Of a stretch of DNA of 9,868 nucleotides, positions 1-6,530 are shown piece after piece. The stretch spans positions 1-9,868 of the forward strand of contig QIAS01000262.1 in assembly GCA_003225615.1 (NCBI GenBank). Reading direction: 5' to 3'. The stretch's first letter is position 1. Each line of letters begins with the position of its first letter. Under the pieces are notes generated by a model. The model was not told where the DNA came from and did no database searches. It saw only the letters and a program-made list of their open reading frames with translations. The translations under genes were made by a program, and so were the position numbers. This DNA comes from Acidobacteriota bacterium (GTDB lineage Bacteria; Acidobacteriota; Terriglobia; Terriglobales; Acidobacteriaceae).

Positions 1-1598
1 AGCGAAAATTCCGGTCGTATACCTGGCCGGCCGGGGCTTGCGTTGCGCCAAGCGCTGCGCCAGGGCTGTGTCGCTTAGTTCAACTTCTACTACACGCTGG
101 TTCACATGAATGTGAACTATGTCGCCTTCGTGCAACGCCGCAATCGGGCCGCCAAGCGCCGCTTCCGGCGCCACATGCCCAAGCATCAATCCGCGGGTGG
201 CTCCGCTGAATCGGCCATCGGTGATCAATGCCACCGATTCGCCCAACCCTTCACCGACAATCGCGGCGGTTACGCCGAGCATTTCCCGCATGCCCGGTCC
301 GCCCTTGGGACCCTCGTTGCGAATTACCACCACGTCGCCTCCTTTAATCTTTTTCTCCGTAACCGCTGTCATGGCCTCTTCTTCCGACTCGAAGACGCGG
401 GCGGGTCCGCGATGCGTGAGCCGCTCGTGACCGCTGATTTTGGCTACACACCCTTCCGGAGCAAGATTCCCTTGAAGAATCACCAGCCCCCCGGTTCTCG
501 TCAGCGGACGATCCTGCGGCGCGATGACCTGCAGCCCTGGGGTTTAAGAGGCCGTGTTCGCTTCTTCGGCGAAGGGGTGGAACCATTCACGAACTTACCA
601 TCCAGCAGTCGCTTTGCGATCACCGGAATGCCGCCTGCCTTGTACACATCGGCGGCCACAAACCGTCCCGCGGGTTTCAGATCGGCGAGCAGCGGCGTGC
701 GCTCGCTGACCTTCTGGAAATCTTTAATGGCGAGCGGGACACCGGATTCTCGCGCAATGGCTAGCAGATGCAGCACGGCATTGGTGGAGCCTCCGGTGCA
801 GGCCACCCCGGCAATTGCATTCTCGAACGCGGCACTCACCAGGATGTCCTTAGGACGAATCCCGTGTTTTAAGAGATTGAGAACGATCTCGCCGCAACGA
901 AATGCGACTTCATCCTTTCGCGCATCCATCGCCGGCACGCCGTTAAATCCCATCGGCGACAGGCCGATCAACTCCATGACGGTGGACATGGTGTTAGCCG
1001 TGTACTGACCTCCGCACGCGCCTGAGCCAGGACACGCAACGTTCTCCAAATCGTGCAACTCCGCATCGGTAATTTTTCCTGCGGCATTCGCGCCTACAGC
1101 TTCAAAAACGTCCTGAATCGTGACATCTTTTCCGCGATACGTGCCCGCTGCGATCGTGCCTCCGTAGAGCACCAGCCCCGGAATATTCAGGCGAGCCAAG
1201 GCCATCGCGGCCGCAGGAATCGTTTTGTCGCAGCCGACAACGCATACCACAGCGTCGAACATCTGCCCGCGGCACACCAGTTCGATGGAGTCAGCAATAA
1301 CTTCGCGGCTCACCAGCGACGCGCGCATGCCCTCCGTGCCCATGGTCTCGCCATCGCTGATGGCAATGGTGTTGAACTCCATGGGAGTGCCGCCGGCTGC
1401 GCGTATCCCTTCTTTCACCTTCGCGGAAAGCCGGCGTAGATGAAAATTGCAGGGCATGGTTTCGATCCAGGTGTTGGCCACGCCGATAAGCGGCTTGCTG
1501 AGATCGTTATCGGTGAACCCGATCGCCTTGAACATGGCGCGCGCCGGAGCCCGGTCGCGCCCGTCGGTGATACCGCGGCTGCGATGCTTGAGATCCAT
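1..1598 (-). pseudogene. ilvD: Dihydroxy-acid dehydratase, frameshifted and with an internal stop; 3' end outside window
   Basis: The intact family enzyme dehydrates 2,3-dihydroxy acids to 2-keto acids, the third common step of valine and isoleucine synthesis, using an Fe-S cluster. The reading frame opens at ATG 1598 (MDLKHRSRGITDG) and shows the expected cluster cysteines in MPCN, VGCDKT and CPGSGACGG. It reads normally to residue 341 (GKFVNGST, codon at 576-578). There about seven expected residues (typically MTVTGRT) are replaced by two bases, a loss near 19 nt that shifts the frame. In the new frame FAEEANTAS is followed by TAA (544-546) where the family usually has Glu (EAPG or ETPG), then the protein reads cleanly to base 1, including [15 protein letters not shown] and [11 protein letters not shown]. 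Total recovered length is about 540 residues; the family is about 560. No Shine-Dalgarno is obvious before the ATG. This is either a very young pseudogene or a sequence error. Confidence 0.5.
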
Positions 1599-1662
1599 AG
1601 GGAGAGAGATTACGACAACTGAGGGATGAAAAAGAAGGGCAGTTCTTCGCGATCTTGGGAAG

Positions 1663-1736
1663 GTGCTTTGCGTACTTTGCGGTCAAGAGCTTTTAAGCGC
1701 AAAGCTCGCCAAGTTCATGCAAAGTACGCGAAGCAC
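1663..1736. repeat. Imperfect long palindrome with nested hairpin, in the gap between the ACT gene and ilvD
   Basis: The arm GTGCTTTGCGTACTTTGC (1663-1680) matches the reverse complement of GCAAAGTACGCGAAGCAC (1719-1736) at 17 of 18 positions. Inside it a second pair of arms, GAGCTTT (1687-1693) and AAAGCTC (1701-1707), forms a nested hairpin. The right half also has a loose 9-11-bp periodicity of CGCAAAG-like units. This resembles the dispersed extragenic repeats built from GCAAAG(N)CGCAAAG units seen in several phyla; that family assignment is from memory and is not proven here. It begins four bases after the stop of the ACT gene and would be transcribed in the ilv message, so it could affect RNA stability or ilvD expression. 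No T-run follows it on either strand, so it does not look like an intrinsic terminator. Confidence 0.5.
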
Positions 1737-1740
1737 TGCA

Positions 1741-2055
1741 TTAGGCTGAGGCTGCCGCGCTATTCGCCTGCACTCCCGCGGAAGCCGGCGGATGGGGCAT
1801 CGCCCACGCCGTATATTGTTCGAAGTCTTTCATTGAGCCCGCACGCGCGTCCGTCACATCCACCACCGCATACCAATCCCGAAATAGCTGGCCGACCTGC
1901 TTTGCATTCACCTCAAGCAGCAAGGTGACCTCGTGCGCGTGCCCAGCCGGTTCAGCCTGCACATAAGGAAGCTCAATACCACGCCGCGTCGCTGCGGTCA
2001 GAATTCGCATCAGCGTGCCTTGCGTGTTGCGATAGCGGATATGAAAGACTTGCAT
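1741..2055 (-). CDS. Acetolactate synthase small (regulatory) subunit, short ACT-domain type
   Basis: Predicted regulatory partner of the upstream IlvB: ACT-domain small subunits bind branched-chain amino acids and stimulate or feedback-inhibit the large subunit. The protein has 104 residues. Residues 1-75 (MQVFHIRYRNTQGTLMRIL to about VVDVTDA) show the ACT pattern, with an N-terminal strand, a helix starting at the TQGTLMRIL segment, and a third strand VTLLLEV. The tail is low-complexity, rich in Ala, Ser and Pro. The length is nearer IlvM (about 87 residues) than two-domain IlvN (about 160), so I give no firm symbol. It starts 38 bp after the ilvB stop with an AGGGGA ribosome-binding site about 6 bp before the ATG. 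The reading frame is intact although both flanking enzyme genes are broken. Confidence 0.5.
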   Translation of the reverse strand: MQVFHIRYRNTQGTLMRILTAATRRGIELPYVQAEPAGHAHEVTLLLEVNAKQVGQLFRDWYAVVDVTDARAGSMKDFEQYTAWAMPHPPASAGVQANSAAASA

Positions 2056-2093
2056 GGTCGTTCCCCTTTTTGGCGCCGGTCAACGCCGGTGTC

Positions 2094-3760
2094 TTAATCT
2101 TCTTCCAGCATCAATTCCGACAAAGCCGCCCCTGCTGGCACCATCGGAAAGACATTGGCTTCCGGATGACAATCGAAAACCAACAACTCCGGCTCCGGCG
2201 ACTTCAGGAACCGCTCGAGGGCGTCTCCGGTTTCCTGTGAGACTGGCCATTGGCGCAGCGCGTCCTCGCCCAGCCGCCAGGCGTGAATCTTGTAGGCCTT
2301 TGCGATATCGACGAAATCCGGGTTGTCGCTCAGATCGGTCTCAGCGTAATTGCGGTTATAGAAAAGCTGTTGCCACTGCCGCACCATGCCGAGATATTTG
2401 TTGTCGACGATAACAATCTTGATGGGCAGCGCCAGTCGGCGCACCGTGGCCAGTTCTTGGATATTCATCTGGATGCCGCCATCGCCCGAAACGCAAAGAA
2501 CACAAGTGTCAGGCTGCGCCAGTTGCACGCCGATGGCGGCCGGGAGAGCAAAACCCATCGCCCCAAGACCACCTGAAGTGATGAATCCGCGCGGAGTGGA
2601 AAAACGGTAACGCTGCGCTGCCCACATCTGGTGTTGGCAGGCAGACGGCTGAACAGCTCGTCTAAAAATCGTTTCGTCGGCTGGGCTAAGCCTCTCGGAT
2701 CAGGTTCGGCCCGCTCCGCTCCGCATGCAACCGCTCTCCACGTGCTCCAGTCAGGCAGAGCCGCCCGGTTCAGTACTGAATGGAAGGCGGGAATGGTTTT
2801 CGCCAAGTCACCCACAACCGGCAACTCGCAAGGACGCACTCGGTCCAGCTGTGCCGGATCAATTTCAAAATGCACAATGCGCGCATTCGGAGCGAAGCGG
2901 ATGGGATCGCCGGTCACGCGATCATCCAGACGAGCGCCAAACACCAGCAGCAGGTCTGTCTCGTCCAAGGCCATGTTCGCCGCACGCGTGCCGTGCATCC
3001 CGACCATGCCCAGGTAGTAAGGAGCTCGCTGTTCCACCGCACCCAACCCGTGTACGGTCGCGAAGGTTGGAATCTGCAAGTGATCAAGCAACTGGCGAAG
3101 CTGGTCAATGGCGCCGGAAAGCTTCGCGCCCGCACCCACCAAAGCCACGGGTTTCTTGGCATTCTGTAACAGCGTGATCGCCGTATCGGCGAATACCGGC
3201 TCAGCGTTATTTTGACTTGGCCTGGGTTGGGGACGAAATTCCACCGGCCCGCGGAATTCCATCTTCGCCTTCAGCAAATCCACGGGCAGATCGATCACTA
3301 CCGGCCCCGGACGTCCGCTGCGCGCCCAATAGAAAGCTTCCGCGATTACCGCCGGAATTTCTTCCAGTGTACGCACCAGCCGGCTCCATTTCGTTAGCGA
3401 GAGCGTCAGGCCGAAAACATCCGTCTCCTGGAACGCATCTGTACCGATTAGAGGCGTGCGCACCTGACCGGTCAAGCAGACCAGCGGAACTGAATCCATC
3501 TTGGCATCAGCGATGCCCGTGACCAGGTTGGTGGCGCCGGGGCCGCTGGTGGCAATTGCCACTCCGACTTCCCCCGTGATGCGCGCGTAGCCTTCTGCCG
3601 CAAACACCGCGCCCTGCTCGTGCCGGGTAAGAATGTGCCGGACCCCGCTACCCTCCAGCGCGTCATACAACGGCATGATCGCGCCGCCGGGATAGCCGAA
3701 CACCAGGTCCGCACCCTCAGCGCGCAAGCAGCGCAGAACGATGTCGGCTCCCCTAAGCAT
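2094..3760 (-). pseudogene. ilvB: Acetolactate synthase large subunit, broken by a frameshifting deletion
   Basis: The family enzyme joins two pyruvates, or pyruvate and 2-oxobutyrate, using thiamine diphosphate and FAD; it is the first common step of valine and isoleucine synthesis. Frame one runs from ATG 3760 with the N-terminal TPP domain (GYPGGAIMPLYDAL, catalytic Glu in TRHEQG, TSGPGATNLVTG) and the central domain (LVGAGAKLSG, VFGARLDDRVTG) to residue 376 (RLPAN). The family continues with IVTTDVGQHQMW, but here AAC joins directly to CAC CAG ATG, losing about 25-28 nt and shifting frame near 2629-2638. The second frame reads HQMWAAQRYRF, GDGGIQMNIQEL, NKYLGMVRQWQQLFYN and on to a TAA at 2094. 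The parts plus the missing piece give about 564 residues, the normal size. Unshifted translation would give a 431-residue product lacking the TPP-binding C-terminal domain. The ATG overlaps the ilvC stop by 8 bp, implying coupled translation. Confidence 0.5.
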
Positions 3761-4802
3761 TCACGACCTTGGCCGCCGGAGGATCGCCGGCATCGGTGGA
3801 CTTCTTCTTCTCCTGCGGGAGCCATGACATCATGGCGCGCAGGTTGGCGCCCACTTCTTCAATCGGGTGTTGCTTCTCTTTTTCGCGCAACGCGGCAAAC
3901 TTGCGCCCGCCCTGCCGATTCTCCTCAACCCACTCGCGGGCAAAACTTCCATCTTGAATGCGCGCCAGAATCTCTTTCATGGCGGCACGCGTCTCGTCGC
4001 CCACAACCTTCTCGCCGCGTGTCAGGTCGCCATACTCGGCAGTATTGGAAATCGAGTACCGCATTCGTCCCAGGCCACCTTCGTAAATAAGGTCCACGAT
4101 TAACTTCATCTCATGCAGGCATTCGAAGTAAGCGACCTCCGGCTGATAACCGGCCTCGACCAGCGTTTCAAATCCTTTTTTGATCAGCGACGTCAATCCA
4201 CCGCAGAGCACTGCCTGCTCCCCGAACAAGTCGCTCTCGGTTTCCTCTTTGAACGTAGTTTCGAGAACGCCTGCGCGTGTCGAACCGATTCCGTGCGCGT
4301 AAGACAGCGCGTATTCGTGCGCCCGCCCGCTCGCATCCTGTTGAATGGCGAGCAAGGAAGGCACGCCACGTCCTTCGCTATAAACACGTCGCAACAGGTG
4401 GCCGGGACTCTTGGGGGCGATCATAACGACGTCGACGCCCGCCGGCGGCACAATCGTCTTGAAATGAATGCTGAACCCATGCGATACGCCAAGAATCTTT
4501 CCTGAAGTGAGGTGTGGACGAATGGCTGCTTCGTACAACTGATGCTGGGTCTCGTCGGGAGTAAGAATCTGTATCCAATCCCCGCGCTTCGCAGCTTCGG
4601 CGGGTGACACAACCGTGAATCCGTCGGCCCGGGCCTGCTTGGCCGAAGCTCGTGCCGGGTCGAGCCCGACAATCACGTTATAGCCGCTGTCACGCAGATT
4701 CTGCGCCTGGGCGTGTCCCTGGCTTCCATAACCCAGAATGGCGATAGTCTTGCCTTTGAGAGCAGCGGGATTAGCATCACGTTCATAAAATACAGTGGCC
4801 AC
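3753..4802 (-). CDS. ilvC: Ketol-acid reductoisomerase, class I
   Basis: Cytoplasmic enzyme that isomerises and reduces acetolactate or acetohydroxybutyrate to the dihydroxy acid, the second common step of valine and isoleucine synthesis. The 349 residues are intact. The Rossmann motif GYGSQGHAQ lies at 24-32, the conserved SHGF His at 108, and the metal and catalytic residues align as D191, E195, E227, E231 and S252 (one more than Pseudomonas numbering). The C-terminal tail is slightly long and charged (KKKSTDAG). Start is GTG 4802, chosen for its GAGGAG ribosome-binding site five bases upstream. The cofactor loop after the second strand reads VGLDPARAS (45-53): Asp stands where NADPH-dependent relatives have Arg, and Arg where they have Ser. 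It is the first gene of the operon, directly behind a strong promoter and a TetR-type operator. Confidence 0.5.
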   Translation of the reverse strand: MATVFYERDANPAALKGKTIAILGYGSQGHAQAQNLRDSGYNVIVGLDPARASAKQARADGFTVVSPAEAAKRGDWIQILTPDETQHQLYEAAIRPHLTSGKILGVSHGFSIHFKTIVPPAGVDVVMIAPKSPGHLLRRVYSEGRGVPSLLAIQQDASGRAHEYALSYAHGIGSTRAGVLETTFKEETESDLFGEQAVLCGGLTSLIKKGFETLVEAGYQPEVAYFECLHEMKLIVDLIYEGGLGRMRYSISNTAEYGDLTRGEKVVGDETRAAMKEILARIQDGSFAREWVEENRQGGRKFAALREKEKQHPIEEVGANLRAMMSWLPQEKKKSTDAGDPPAAKVVNA

Positions 4803-4807
4803 AGGTT

Positions 4808-4813
4808 CTCCTC
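4808..4813 (-). promoter_or_regulatory. Ribosome-binding site of ilvC
   Basis: The minus strand reads GAGGAG, five bases before the GTG at 4802. It is the best Shine-Dalgarno match in the control region and decides the non-ATG start. Confidence 0.5.
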
Positions 4814-4842
4814 AGATCAGGGAATTCAGTCGTTCAACTCAG

Positions 4843-4862
4843 AACCGACCGGTCGGTCGGTT
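4843..4862. promoter_or_regulatory. Candidate TetR-family operator over the ilvC transcription start
   Basis: AACCGACCGGTCGGTCGGTT contains two overlapping perfect dyads: ACCGACCGGTCGGT (4844-4857), and AACCGACC with GGTCGGTT separated by four bases (whole 20 bp). Short GC-rich perfect dyads between a tetR gene and a divergent operon are the usual operator layout for this family. The site begins six bases after the ilv -10 box, so it covers the predicted start point and early leader. It lies about 90 bp upstream of tetR. Binding by this TetR is inferred from position and symmetry only. Confidence 0.5.
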
Positions 4863-4867
4863 TATGA

Positions 4868-4896
4868 ATGGTATTTCCGCCGCTTTTTGCTGTCAA
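4868..4896 (-). promoter_or_regulatory. Promoter of the ilvC-ilvB-ACT-ilvD operon
   Basis: On the minus strand a perfect TTGACA (4891-4896) is followed by a 17-bp spacer and TACCAT (4868-4873, 4 of 6 matches to TATAAT). Initiation about seven bases on would fall near 4861, inside the palindromic operator, leaving a leader of roughly 60 nt before ilvC. The leader has no room for a T-box, and I see no attenuator peptide. Confidence 0.5.
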
Positions 4897-4915
4897 GAGG
4901 AAACTGAGCGGGGGT

Positions 4916-4944
4916 TTGGCATTCCCCGCCTAACTGGTTACTAT
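4916..4944 (+). promoter_or_regulatory. Promoter of tetR-cupin, near-leaderless
   Basis: TTGGCA (4916-4921), a 17-bp spacer and TACTAT (4939-4944) give 5 of 6 matches in each box with ideal spacing. Predicted initiation near 4951 is only about three bases before the ATG at 4954, so the transcript would be leaderless or nearly so. A six-base inverted repeat, GCGGGG (4908-4913) and CCCCGC (4924-4929), flanks the -35 box and could be a second protein site or an RNA-polymerase-masking element. Confidence 0.5.
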
Positions 4945-4953
4945 GTGGGGCCG

Positions 4954-5541
4954 ATGACTCGCGAAGCCGTTCTCGACTCCCGCCAGGAAATCCTGCGCAC
5001 CGCCGCCCGGTTATTTCAGCAGCAGGGCTACGACGCCACCTCGATGAATGACGTTGCGGCCGCGTTGAAGTTGAGCAAGGGTGGCCTCTATCACCATTTC
5101 CAGAGCAAGGACGAGATCCTCTTCCACATCATGAACCACGCTATGGACATTACCGAAGAGCGGGTGATCGGTCCGGCGCGCCGCATTTCCGACCCGGAAG
5201 AGCGGCTGCGTATGCTGATCCGCCTGCACATTGACGTAGTGCTTAGCGTGCGCGATCGCGAAATAACCGTAATGCTCCACGAAAACCACCCGCTTCCTCC
5301 ACCCCTGCGCAAGCGAATCAATGGCCGCAAGAAGGACTACATCCATTTTGTGGAGGGCGTAATCACCGAAGTACAGCGCGCCCGGCAATCAAAAGCAGTC
5401 GTTTCGCCCCGAGCAGCCGCGTTCGCGCTGGTTGGCATGATCAACTGGATCTATCAATGGTACAAGCCGGAAGGGTCGCTGCATGGCGAAGACCTCGTCC
5501 GCCAATACACAGAGATTTTCTTTACGGGAGCTTTTCAGTGA
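4954..5541 (+). CDS. TetR/AcrR-family transcriptional regulator
   Basis: Predicted ligand-responsive DNA-binding repressor of 195 residues, a normal TetR length. The N-terminal domain has the classic pattern: RQEILRTAARLFQQQGYDAT, then the helix-turn-helix around residues 30-50 (MNDVAAALKLSKGGLYHHF) and SKDEIL. The C-terminal part is an all-helical ligand and dimerisation domain ending WIYQWYKPEGSLHGEDLV, a tail style I associate with acyl-CoA-responsive members such as KstR2 or FadR-like TetRs; the ligand is unknown. I chose ATG 4954 because the domain begins just after it and the promoter is immediately upstream; the frame is open back to 4795 but that extension overlaps ilvC and the operator. 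No Shine-Dalgarno is visible, which fits leaderless translation. Divergent from the ilv operon and followed by a coupled cupin gene; likely controls ilvC and possibly itself. Confidence 0.5.
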   Translation: MTREAVLDSRQEILRTAARLFQQQGYDATSMNDVAAALKLSKGGLYHHFQSKDEILFHIMNHAMDITEERVIGPARRISDPEERLRMLIRLHIDVVLSVRDREITVMLHENHPLPPPLRKRINGRKKDYIHFVEGVITEVQRARQSKAVVSPRAAAFALVGMINWIYQWYKPEGSLHGEDLVRQYTEIFFTGAFQ

Positions 5542-5861
5542 AGCACTTCTTTGAGATCTCCGAGCTGCTGAAACAAAAATCGGAGAGCCTCAAGTTGTAC
5601 CTGGAGTTTCTGAGAGTCCCGGCCATGAGCGCCGGCCTTTACGCGTTGCCGGCCGGGGCGGTCGACCCACAGCATCCGCATCATGAGGATGAGCTCTACT
5701 ACGTCGTCAGCGGACGGGCACGCATGCAGGTTGGCAAGGAAGATCAAGCCGTGGCGGCGGGCACTGTGATTTTCGTGGAAGCCAATCTCGAACATCGCTT
5801 CTACGACATTCTGGAAGAGTTGGTGGTGCTGGTTTTCTTCGCGCCTGCGGAAAGCGGATAA
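5538..5861 (+). CDS. Small single-domain cupin (cupin_2) protein
   Basis: A 107-residue cytoplasmic beta-barrel protein. Cupin motif 1 is complete: G40, five residues, H46-P-H48, three residues, E52, six residues, G59. Motif 2 runs G75 to D90 with H86 as the remaining metal ligand; the usual Pro and Gly are Glu81 and Asn83. A bound divalent metal held by H46, H48, E52 and H86 is therefore likely. Substrate and activity cannot be told from this; small cupins serve as dioxygenases, isomerases or ligand sensors. The GTG start at 5538 overlaps the tetR TGA stop (GTGA) and has GGGAG seven bases upstream inside tetR, so its translation is probably coupled to tetR. That tight link suggests a role tied to the regulator's ligand, but this is inference. 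Confidence 0.5.
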   Translation: MKHFFEISELLKQKSESLKLYLEFLRVPAMSAGLYALPAGAVDPQHPHHEDELYYVVSGRARMQVGKEDQAVAAGTVIFVEANLEHRFYDILEELVVLVFFAPAESG

Positions 5862-5911
5862 CGTTTTGTCGGCCAGGTCAGGCGCTACGCACCCGTCATA
5901 GGGGAGAGGAA

Positions 5912-6511
5912 CTACGGCGAATCCGGTTTAGTGCCACCCGTCCCTTGAAAGTCGATAGTCACTGTGTCCCCGACCCGCAGAAACAAGATGCTTGGGTTCT
6001 TCATGCCCCACTTCACATAAGGGACGGGGAAATGGGCCGAGGCGGTCCAGTGGTCGGCTTCGAGGTCCACCTCGACGGGCACGGTGATCTCGTGCTCGGC
6101 GCCGTGAATGCCGAACAGACCGCTGACTTGCACCAAAGAGGTGCCGCTAGGGGCCACGTTACCTTCAAGTCGACCCGGTCGAAACGCAATCTCCGGGTAG
6201 CGAGCACTTTCCAGCACATTCTTCTGCATCTTCCGATCGCGGCTGGCGTTTCCGCTTTCACCGCTGGTTGCATCGAAGACGATCTCGCCTTCGAGCTTGC
6301 TGGACGCGAGATCAAATCGGATATCGCAGCGCTTCACTTTGAATGCGCCGTGCACGGTGTGCAGCGAGTCTCCCAACGTGAATTTTGCAGTAGTCTGCGC
6401 CGGATCGCATTGCAGCGAGATGGACTGCGTGCTCGCGGCTAGCGCACCGCTTGCCCATGTGAAGCCTGCGAGGGCGAACGTTCTCGCAAGTCTTGCGATT
6501 GAGTATCTCAA
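5912..6511 (-). CDS. YceI-family secreted protein
   Basis: A 199-residue protein of the YceI family, lipocalin-like barrels that bind long-chain isoprenoids or amphiphilic lipids in the periplasm; enzymatic activity is not established for most members. Residues 1-25 form a signal peptide (basic start, hydrophobic core, SGALA-AS cleavage pattern). The body carries the family pattern: TTAKFTLGDSLHTVHGAF, DSTSGES-like DATSGESGNASRDRKMQKNVLES with YPEIAFRP, and GLFGIHGAEHEITVPVEV. It reads from TTG 6511, with AAGGA five bases upstream; no in-frame ATG is nearby. It lies 19 bp after the flavoprotein stop, so the two are likely co-transcribed. Its stop faces the cupin stop across a 50-bp convergent gap in which I see no clear terminator. 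Confidence 0.5.
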   Translation of the reverse strand: MRYSIARLARTFALAGFTWASGALAASTQSISLQCDPAQTTAKFTLGDSLHTVHGAFKVKRCDIRFDLASSKLEGEIVFDATSGESGNASRDRKMQKNVLESARYPEIAFRPGRLEGNVAPSGTSLVQVSGLFGIHGAEHEITVPVEVDLEADHWTASAHFPVPYVKWGMKNPSILFLRVGDTVTIDFQGTGGTKPDSP

Positions 6512-6530
6512 ACCATTCCTTCAGGGCGCT

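Noticed and set aside
106..1008. 300-codon open frame on the plus strand opposite ilvD
   Set aside because: It lies entirely antisense to clearly conserved IlvD sequence, is rich in Arg, Ser and Pro with no recognisable domain, and has no supporting upstream signals.
1663..1736. Rho-independent terminator between the ACT gene and ilvD
   Set aside because: The palindrome is strong but is not followed by a T-run on either strand, and its size and nested form fit a dispersed repeat better.
2094..2627. The ilvB C-terminal fragment as an independent gene starting at ATG 2627
   Set aside because: The sequence begins in the middle of the conserved HQMWAAQ motif of acetolactate synthase and has no ribosome-binding site, so it is the displaced end of ilvB.
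2620..2645. Programmed ribosomal frameshifting in ilvB
   Set aside because: No slippery heptamer or downstream stimulatory structure is evident, and conserved residues are missing at the junction, so a frameshift alone would not restore the enzyme.
4795..4953. Longer N-terminus for TetR starting at 4795
   Set aside because: The extension overlaps ilvC's start, the operator and both promoters, and adds residues outside the TetR domain.
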